A stretch of 22,002 nucleotides of DNA from Desulfobacteraceae bacterium. Lineage in GTDB: Bacteria; Desulfobacterota; Desulfobacteria; Desulfobacterales; Desulfobacteraceae. Below are positions 16,311 to 22,002 of the stretch, in pieces. The stretch covers positions 1 to 22,002 of the forward strand of contig JAABSK010000020.1 of assembly GCA_011390435.1 (NCBI GenBank), given 5' to 3'. Each line of letters begins with the position of its first letter. Position 1 is the stretch's first letter. The translations under genes and the position numbers were made by a program. The notes below the pieces were generated by a model. The model was not told the DNA's origin and searched no databases. It saw nothing but the letters and a program-made list of their open reading frames with translations.

Positions 16311-16699
16311 GAATACGGTATATCAAACCCTGAAAATCTTTTCCACAAAAGAGAAAATTTTTTCAGAATTTAAAACATAAAATGCCTATAATTTTCAATT
16401 GTTACGTATATTTTTTTACACAAATATTTATTGAAAAGTCAAAAAGCCAGAATCTGTGTCGTGTTTCCAGCGTGCTTTTTTTTATCTGTTCTGACAGGTA
16501 TATATTTTGCGTGCTTTAACTGCATCAACCTGGAAAATTCTGTTGTTTTATCTAGTCACAACATCGTTAAGGATTCCTTTTGTTTTACTGGTACTGCTCC
16601 AAAGCACCCTGCCAACAGCTCATGTCATCGCTGCAATGCGGGTTGACAAAAAGATTCAGGGCAACCAGGCCCTGTGATTTTCAAAAAAAGGAGGGTCCT
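16311..16699. other. AT-rich intergenic stretch without a convincing gene
   Basis: About 390 bases, strongly AT-rich from 16320 to 16440, lie between the pseudogene start and the small exported-protein gene. A 71-codon TTG-initiated frame (16431-16646) has a hydrophobic N-terminus but no ribosome-binding site, and I do not accept it. A GC-rich hairpin, CAGGGC (16657-16662) with GCCCTG (16669-16674), sits about 25 bases before the next gene. A GG-N10-GC spacing at 16497-16510 weakly resembles a sigma-54 promoter, but the flanking bases fit poorly. I see no tRNA, IS end or repeat array. Confidence 0.5.
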
Positions 16700-17041
16700 A
16701 TGAAACAGATTGTTTTATGTATTGCGTTTCTTGTGATGCTGGGGGTTGCCTCAGGCTGGGTTGCAGAGGCATCTTATTTTGACGCACGAACCGGTCACCG
16801 GTATATCCGCTACGGATCAGACACCTATGCGGAATTTTCCAGAAAAGGCCGGTTTCTTAAACTCGTTCCGGCAGACCTGCCCCTGCTGGTCCATGGTTCA
16901 AGCATTCACCCAATAACCGATGAATGCTATGTTGTATATGAACGGTGTCTGGAGGGAAAAATGGTTTATCAGCCCATTCCTGCCACTGATCCGCACCCAG
17001 AGGGATGGAAAGCCCAGAAACTGCTGCGGCTGTTGAAATAG
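16700..17041 (+). CDS. Small exported hypothetical protein (113 aa)
   Basis: I do not recognise the family. The protein starts with a good Sec signal peptide (MKQIVLCIAFLVMLGVASGW, probable cleavage after VAEA near residue 24). A mature part of about 90 residues contains YFDARTGHRYIRYGSDTYAE, two cysteines in ECYVVYERC that could form a disulfide, and a tyrosine-rich, mildly basic composition. It should reside in the periplasm. GGAGG (16690-16694) precedes the ATG at 16700; the frame is open further upstream to 16580, but only this ATG gives a ribosome-binding site and signal peptide. It stands alone, with an intergenic stretch before it and a strong terminator behind it, so it appears to be a single-gene unit. 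Confidence 0.8.
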   Translation: MKQIVLCIAFLVMLGVASGWVAEASYFDARTGHRYIRYGSDTYAEFSRKGRFLKLVPADLPLLVHGSSIHPITDECYVVYERCLEGKMVYQPIPATDPHPEGWKAQKLLRLLK

Positions 17042-17085
17042 TCACGCACACATCCTCTGTCGGCAATTTTATCTTTACCTGCCTG

Positions 17086-17121
17086 AAAACGCCCTGGTAA
17101 AAACCGGGGCGTTTTTTTTTT
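17086..17121 (+). terminator. Strong intrinsic terminator after the small exported-protein gene
   Basis: AACGCCCTGG (17088-17097) pairs with CCGGGGCGTT (17104-17113), a 10-bp stem with one G-U pair and a 6-base loop, followed directly by a run of T (17112-17121). It isolates the 113-residue protein gene from the efflux operon. Confidence 0.9.
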
Positions 17122-17230
17122 CGCTCAGGGCCTATACTTTTCAGCCTTATTGTAGTATCGAGAGCAAAACACTGTTTATGCTTTGATCAAAAAAGTACTC
17201 TGAGACACGAAAATATCCAAAGGCTTGAAT

Positions 17231-18364
17231 ATGAATGCCCCTTCTAAAAAAACCGTATCGTTTTTACAAAAATATTTGCCGTTCACCCTTGTTTTCATCA
17301 CCATCCTGATAACGATCATGGTGCTGGGTGTTTTTATCGCAGCCAAAAAGGCAGATGTGGCAAAACGCCAGTCAGAGCAGATGGCCGAACAAAAACCATT
17401 GACAAACGTGGTGACACTGGAGGTGGTGCCCGGGATGATTCAGGAGAAAATCAGCCTTCCTGGCGTGGTCACTCCCTGGGTATCCCTGGAAGTGGTTTCT
17501 GAAATCCGGGGGAAAATCGTTCAGCGGAACGCCCAGGAAGGCAGGCAGGTCAGGAAGGGCGATATTCTGGCCACGATCGATAAAAGAGATTACCAGAACG
17601 CATTTGATTCCGCCCTTGCTTCCTGGGAAACCGCCGTCGCCAATCAAAAACGGCTTGCCGCCCTGGTCAAAAACAATTTTGTCACCCAGTCCCAGCTGGA
17701 TGATGCGGATGCAGCAGTCAAAACCACCCGGGCGGCAATGGAAAATGCCCGCCTCAATCTGGATCGCTGTCAAATCCAGTCTCCCATGGACGGTATTATC
17801 GACCGGGTTCATATTGAAAACGGCACCTATTTAAATGTGGGAGACCCGGTGTGCCAACTTCTTCAGATCGACACGTTAAAGGTGACCGTAGGGATTCCAG
17901 AGTCTGATGTGGATGCGGTGCGATCCCTTTCAACCTTTAAAATGACCATTGATGCCCTGGATAAAGCGGTTTATACCGGCCAGTATCATTATTTGTACAG
18001 CACGGCAGATTCCCTTGCCCAGCTGTATACCCTTGAGATCAAAGTGGAAAACCCGGACCACCGTATCCTGCCGGATATGTTTGCCCGGGTAGAAATTATC
18101 AAGCGTCAGGCCCCCCAGGGACTTGCCGTTCCCATCTATTCCCTTGTCGGACAGGAAAACGCACAAGGCGTGTTTGTTGAAAACCAGGGAACCGTTGAAT
18201 TCAGGCCGGTGAAAAAAGGGTTCCAGGACGGCTGGAATGTTCAGATTACTCAAGGGCTTTTTCCCGGAGACCATGTGGTGGTGGTGGGACACCTGCACAT
18301 TGAAGACCGGGAAAGGGTCAATGTCATCCGAACCCTGAAGACCATGGAGGAGCTATACCAGTGA
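17231..18364 (+). CDS. RND efflux periplasmic adaptor (membrane fusion protein)
   Basis: A 377-residue AcrA/HlyD-family adaptor that links an inner-membrane RND pump to an outer-membrane channel. An N-terminal membrane anchor (FTLVFITILITIMVLGVFIA, about 18-37) is uncleaved rather than a lipoprotein signal. The first half of the lipoyl domain (LEVVSEIRGKIVQRNAQEGR, 86-105, then VRKGDILATID) and the second half (IQSPMDGIIDRVHIENGTY, 182-200) flank a short coiled-coil hairpin (about 125-178, ALASWETAVANQKRLAALV). A beta-barrel and membrane-proximal part follow. A TTG at 17225 is possible, but the ATG at 17231 after AAGG is more likely. The stop overlaps the pump gene by 4 bases (GTGA). Substrates cannot be told from the sequence. 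Confidence 0.95.
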   Translation: MNAPSKKTVSFLQKYLPFTLVFITILITIMVLGVFIAAKKADVAKRQSEQMAEQKPLTNVVTLEVVPGMIQEKISLPGVVTPWVSLEVVSEIRGKIVQRNAQEGRQVRKGDILATIDKRDYQNAFDSALASWETAVANQKRLAALVKNNFVTQSQLDDADAAVKTTRAAMENARLNLDRCQIQSPMDGIIDRVHIENGTYLNVGDPVCQLLQIDTLKVTVGIPESDVDAVRSLSTFKMTIDALDKAVYTGQYHYLYSTADSLAQLYTLEIKVENPDHRILPDMFARVEIIKRQAPQGLAVPIYSLVGQENAQGVFVENQGTVEFRPVKKGFQDGWNVQITQGLFPGDHVVVVGHLHIEDRERVNVIRTLKTMEELYQ

Positions 18365-21300
18365 TTGTCCCGGATCTGGCCATTAAAAACAGAATCAGTG
18401 TACTGGTCCTGGGCGCCATCATCATGATCATCGGCATATCTGCCTATGTGTCACTGCCAAGGGAAAGCAGCCCGGACATCACCATTCCCTTTGTCTTTGT
18501 TCAGACAGACTATCGGGGGGTCTCTGCTGCCGATATTGAAACCAGCATCACCATCAAAATTGAAAAAAAACTCAAAGGCCTGGACAAGGTTAAAAACATC
18601 AGCTCGGTCAGTGCCCAGGGCCTGTCCCAGATCAATATTGAATTTCTGCCGGGAACTGATATCGATGACGTTCTGCCCAAGGTGAAAGACAAGGTGGATG
18701 AAGCCAGAAACGACCTGCCCGGGGACCTTGAAAATGATCCCATGGTCTTTGAAGTGAATTTTTCCGATATGCCCATTGCGGTTTATGCCCTGGCTGGAAC
18801 CTGCGGTCCCCGGATGCTGAAAAAGCTGGGGGATGATTTAAAAGATGATATTGAAGCGGTTCCGGGTGTGCTTGAAGCGGAGGTCACCGGCGGCCTGGAA
18901 AGGGAGATACGGGTTGAGATCAATCCGGACAAGCTGGCCTATTACCGCATTCCCATTGTGGCGCTGCAACAGGCTGTTTCCAGTGAAAACCAGAATACGT
19001 CCGGCGGTGCCATTACACTGGGGGATGGCCGTTACCAGCTCAAAGTTCCCGGAGAGTTTGAAACACCGGAAGAGATTCTTTCGCTTGTTGTGACAACCCA
19101 TGACGGACGTCCGGTTTACCTGAAAGATGTGGCCCGTGTGCTGGATACCACCAAGGAAGAGACCTCACGGTCCCGTCTGAACGGTATGGAATCGGTGAAC
19201 ATTTCCGTTAAAAAGCGGGCGGGTGAAAATATCATTGAAATCTCGGACAAAATTGATGCCATTATACAGTCTATCCAGCCGACACTTCCCCAAAACACCA
19301 CCATCACCAAACTCATGGATCAGTCAAAGGATATCCGGAATATGGTGGCCGACCTGGAAAACAATATCATCTCCGGACTGATACTGGTGGTGGTCACGCT
19401 TTTCATTGTTCTTGGATTTCGAAATGCCCTTCTGGTGGGCCTGGCCATTCCATTTTCCATGTTCCTCTCCTTTGCCGTACTGCAGGCACTGGGATATACC
19501 CTGAACATGGTGGTCCTGTTTTCCCTGACCCTGGCTTTGGGAATGCTTGTGGACAACGCCATTGTCATTGTTGAAAATATTTACCGCTACCTGGAGCAGG
19601 GAGTCCCCAGAATTGAAGCCGCTATGCGGGCCACCGGAGAAGTGGCGTGGCCGGTTATGGGATCAACCCTGACCACTCTGGCTGCTTTTTTTCCCATGAT
19701 TTTCTGGCCGGGCATCATGGGCGAATTCATGAAATTTCTGCCCATCACCCTGATCATCACCTTGTCCTCTTCCCTTTTTGTGGCCCTGGTGATCAATCCG
19801 GCACTGTCAGCCTTTTTCATGCGGGCCAAATCAGTCTCTTCTGAATCTGCTGCACTCAGTGCGGAACAGATTCAGGCCCAGGGAGAAAAACCCGTTGAAA
19901 TACAGGGACGCCTGCTCAAAAACTATGCCGGGGTATTAAACTGGTCTCTGGACCACAAAATTACCATTTTTACCGGTTCTTTCGGCGTATTGATCATTCT
20001 GGTCATGGTCTGGCTGCTGCGGGTGGGAATTGAAACCCCTGTAGAGCTGTTTCCCTCAATCGATCCAAGGTCTGCCTATGTCAATATCGATCCGCCCGAA
20101 GGGACAGATATCGAATATATTGACCGGGTGGTCAAAAAAGTGGAACAGGCCATTTCAGCCCCGGCTGAATCCGACTATTCCCGGGCCATGTCCCTGCAGG
20201 AACACGTCCGCTCAGATGGGCGTAAATTCATGGCTCCAAGCAACATCAACAACATTGAACACCTCTATGCCAAGGTGGATATCGGATCTTCCAGCAGCGT
20301 TTTCAGCAGCAATCTTCCCAATCACATCGGAATTCAGTTCCAGGATTTTGAACATCGGAAAACCTCTACAAAATCAGATCTGGAAGATATCCGGAACAGG
20401 GTTTTACAGATTGCCGGGGTAAAAATCACCGTGGATGAAATGGAAGAAGGTCCTCCCACAGGAGCGCCGATCAATATTGAAATTTCCGGAGACCAGTTTT
20501 CCGTTCTGGGGCAGCTCTCGGAAAAGATTCAGGACCTTCTTGAAAAAATTCCCCATGTCAAGGATATCAGGGATGATTACCAGGGTGGCCTGCCCAGTGT
20601 CCAGGTCATCATTGACCGCCAGAAAACCGCCTTGTTCGGACTGACCACCAGTGCCATTGGATCGGCTTTGAAAACCGCTTATAACGGACTGGATGTTTCC
20701 ACCTACTATGAAGGTGATGAGGATTACGATATTGTTGTCCGCCTGGGAGAATCCGACCGCCAGATCAGTGATGTGCTGTACCAGCTGATGATCCCGTCCC
20801 CCACCGGAAAACTGGTTCCCCTGACCACTCTGGCCAGGATCGAATTCAAGGGAACCATTGGCGATATTGTCCGCAAAAATCATGAACGGGTGGTAACGGT
20901 CAAGGCCAATGTAAACGAGTCCATGACCTCTGGAAGTGTTGCCAGAATGAAGGCCCAGGCCCTGCTGTCGAAAGTGGATCTGCCAGCAGGATACCACATC
21001 CGGTTTACAGGAGAAAACGAAGAACAGAAAGATTCAGAAGTGTTTTTGTCCAAGGCCTTTTTGCTTGCTCTGCTGCTCATCTTCCTGATTCTGGTCTCGT
21101 TGTTTAACTCTGTGGTTCAACCCGTGATTATTTTAACCTCTGTTTTCCTGTCACTTGGCGGAGCGTTTCTCGGCCTGAGCGTTATTGGCTCGCCCTTTGG
21201 GATCATCATGACCGGTGTGGGGATCATATCGCTTGCAGGGGTGGTGGTTAACAATGCCATTGTCTTGATCGACTACACCAACAAGCTGCGGGACGGAGGA

Positions 21301-21618
21301 ATGGCAATCCGTCCTGCGCTGGTGTCTGCCGGTGCCACACGGCTTCGTCCGGTGCTTTTAACTGCGGTGACAACCATCCTTGGGCTGCTGCCCATGGTCA
21401 CGGGCATCAGCTTTGATTTTCATGCCATGACCATTGCCACCACCAGTGAATCCAGTCAATGGTGGCGGTCCATGGCAGTGGTTGTGATTTTCGGCCTGAT
21501 GATTTCCACCATCCTTACCCTGGTGGTGGTGCCGACACTTTATGCCTTTCTGGAAGAATGCAAATTACACATTTCAGAGCGGCTTGACCGGCGCCGGCAC
21601 ATTCAGGCCGAGGCTTAA
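18361..21618 (+). CDS. RND efflux pump permease subunit (AcrB family)
   Basis: A 1085-residue proton-driven inner-membrane exporter of the HAE/AcrB superfamily, normally a trimer. The first membrane helix (VLVLGAIIMIIGISAYVSLP) is followed by a periplasmic porter domain with GVSAADIETSITIKIEKKLKG. The helix-4 motif GMLVDNAIVIVENI (394-407) has D398 followed by N399, where E. coli AcrB has two aspartates. The repeat motif in the second half is VVVNNAIVLIDYTNKLR (961-977), with the conserved lysine. A hydrophilic stretch of about 30 residues (SSESAALSAEQIQAQGEKPV) sits between helices mid-protein. The GTG start (18361) is served by GGAGG at 18346-18350 inside the adaptor gene. No outer-membrane channel gene or local regulator is evident upstream. 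Confidence 0.96.
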   Translation: MIVPDLAIKNRISVLVLGAIIMIIGISAYVSLPRESSPDITIPFVFVQTDYRGVSAADIETSITIKIEKKLKGLDKVKNISSVSAQGLSQINIEFLPGTDIDDVLPKVKDKVDEARNDLPGDLENDPMVFEVNFSDMPIAVYALAGTCGPRMLKKLGDDLKDDIEAVPGVLEAEVTGGLEREIRVEINPDKLAYYRIPIVALQQAVSSENQNTSGGAITLGDGRYQLKVPGEFETPEEILSLVVTTHDGRPVYLKDVARVLDTTKEETSRSRLNGMESVNISVKKRAGENIIEISDKIDAIIQSIQPTLPQNTTITKLMDQSKDIRNMVADLENNIISGLILVVVTLFIVLGFRNALLVGLAIPFSMFLSFAVLQALGYTLNMVVLFSLTLALGMLVDNAIVIVENIYRYLEQGVPRIEAAMRATGEVAWPVMGSTLTTLAAFFPMIFWPGIMGEFMKFLPITLIITLSSSLFVALVINPALSAFFMRAKSVSSESAALSAEQIQAQGEKPVEIQGRLLKNYAGVLNWSLDHKITIFTGSFGVLIILVMVWLLRVGIETPVELFPSIDPRSAYVNIDPPEGTDIEYIDRVVKKVEQAISAPAESDYSRAMSLQEHVRSDGRKFMAPSNINNIEHLYAKVDIGSSSSVFSSNLPNHIGIQFQDFEHRKTSTKSDLEDIRNRVLQIAGVKITVDEMEEGPPTGAPINIEISGDQFSVLGQLSEKIQDLLEKIPHVKDIRDDYQGGLPSVQVIIDRQKTALFGLTTSAIGSALKTAYNGLDVSTYYEGDEDYDIVVRLGESDRQISDVLYQLMIPSPTGKLVPLTTLARIEFKGTIGDIVRKNHERVVTVKANVNESMTSGSVARMKAQALLSKVDLPAGYHIRFTGENEEQKDSEVFLSKAFLLALLLIFLILVSLFNSVVQPVIILTSVFLSLGGAFLGLSVIGSPFGIIMTGVGIISLAGVVVNNAIVLIDYTNKLRDGGMAIRPALVSAGATRLRPVLLTAVTTILGLLPMVTGISFDFHAMTIATTSESSQWWRSMAVVVIFGLMISTILTLVVVPTLYAFLEECKLHISERLDRRRHIQAEA

Positions 21619-22002
21619 CTATTTTTCATTATCATCCATCTTGGCCAGCTCCCGCAAGATACCCAGGGGCGACTGACCAAAGGCAAGTGACCGAATCCGC
21701 TCAATCCGGGCGGTATCATTTTCAAACTTCTTTTTCAGGCGGGATTCATATGCCTCTTTGATGGCGTCAACCAGCTGATCAAAGTCACAGGGTTTTTCAA
21801 GGATCTTGAATGCACCCAGCCGCGTACATTGAACCGCTGTTTCAATGGTGGCATGGCCGGATAAAATAATAATTTCCAGGAACCGGTGCCCCTTTTTCAA
21901 GGTTTCCAATACCTGAACACCATCCATTCCCGGCATCTGCAAATCAATTACAGCGACGTCAAACCGTCCTTTTTCAGCCATGGAAATGGCATCTTTGCCA
22001 TT
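21619..22002 (-). CDS. Response-regulator receiver protein, partial
   Basis: The C-terminal 127 residues of a CheY-like receiver protein; the N-terminus is beyond the right edge. FDVAVIDLQMPGMDGVQVL holds the phospho-accepting aspartate (in VIDLQMPGMDG), IIILSGHATIETAV the switch Ser/Thr, and ILEKP the conserved lysine. The frame stays open to 22002, with NGKDAIS preceding an internal ATG at 21981, so the ATG is not the real start. About 50 residues follow the lysine (FDQLVDAIKEAYESRLKKKF and a polar tail), with no DNA-binding or sigma-54 domain, so the protein acts as a stand-alone receiver or partners a histidine kinase. Its stop codon abuts that of the convergent RND gene. Any link to the pump is not shown. 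Confidence 0.93.
   Translation of the reverse strand, partial: NGKDAISMAEKGRFDVAVIDLQMPGMDGVQVLETLKKGHRFLEIIILSGHATIETAVQCTRLGAFKILEKPCDFDQLVDAIKEAYESRLKKKFENDTARIERIRSLAFGQSPLGILRELAKMDDNEK

Noticed and set aside
16497..16510. GG-N10-GC element resembling a sigma-54 promoter
   Set aside because: Only the GG/GC spacing and TTGC fit; the -24 flank (TGGCAC) does not, and it lies about 190 bases from the next start codon.
16431..16646. 71-residue TTG-started frame with a hydrophobic start
   Set aside because: There is no ribosome-binding site, the composition is irregular and cysteine-rich, and I recognise no family; it is likely chance in an AT-rich gap.
20404..20997. 197-residue minus-strand open frame inside the RND permease gene
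   Set aside because: It is antisense to a strongly conserved coding region, with no ribosome-binding site or recognisable domain.

Overview
The window reads as chromosomal core sequence from a Gram-negative, anaerobic bacterium, most likely a deltaproteobacterial sulfate reducer (Desulfobacterota, Desulfobacteraceae-like). This placement is inferred from gene content, not from a database search. The pointers are a eukaryote-type NADP isocitrate dehydrogenase (such sulfate reducers run an oxidative TCA cycle), a radical SAM/DUF2344 protein beside an RNase G-type ribonuclease, and an RND efflux pump with a membrane-fusion protein, which implies an outer membrane.

Left part, minus strand (1-2967): asnS, an archaeal-type (COG2521-like) methyltransferase, a 64-residue unknown protein and the start of hisH lie close together and probably form one operon. 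It appears to be driven by a good sigma-70-like promoter upstream of asnS. hisH runs off the left edge.

Plus strand, 3049-8419: a large radical SAM protein fused to a DUF2344 domain is tightly coupled to an RNase G/E-family gene. A separate icd gene follows and ends in a strong hairpin.

Plus strand, 8516-15887: a promoter precedes rpmH-rnpA-yidD-yidC-jag/khpB-mnmE, the classic ribosome, RNase P, membrane-insertase and tRNA-modification cluster. No dnaA and no DnaA boxes are seen. The cluster continues, with tiny gaps or overlaps, into a YkgJ-type cysteine-cluster protein, a 118-residue unknown, a PrmA-like methyltransferase with a winged-helix-like N-terminus, and an exported DUF4124-nuclease fusion.

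15891-17230 is a break in this dense layout. It holds a decayed radical SAM gene fragment on the minus strand (three reading frames, internal deletions), an AT-rich stretch of about 390 bp without a convincing gene, a small exported protein, and a strong intrinsic terminator.

Right part: a two-gene RND efflux operon (adaptor plus 1085-residue permease, overlapping by 4 bases; no outer-membrane channel gene in the window) meets a convergent response-regulator receiver gene that is cut by the right edge.

I found no CRISPR array, insertion sequence, tRNA or rRNA. I do not see a clear, previously undescribed multi-gene system. The best leads are the radical SAM/DUF2344-RNase pair, the archaeal-type methyltransferase with its coupled small protein, the YkgJ/unknown/PrmA-like trio, and the radical SAM pseudogene.
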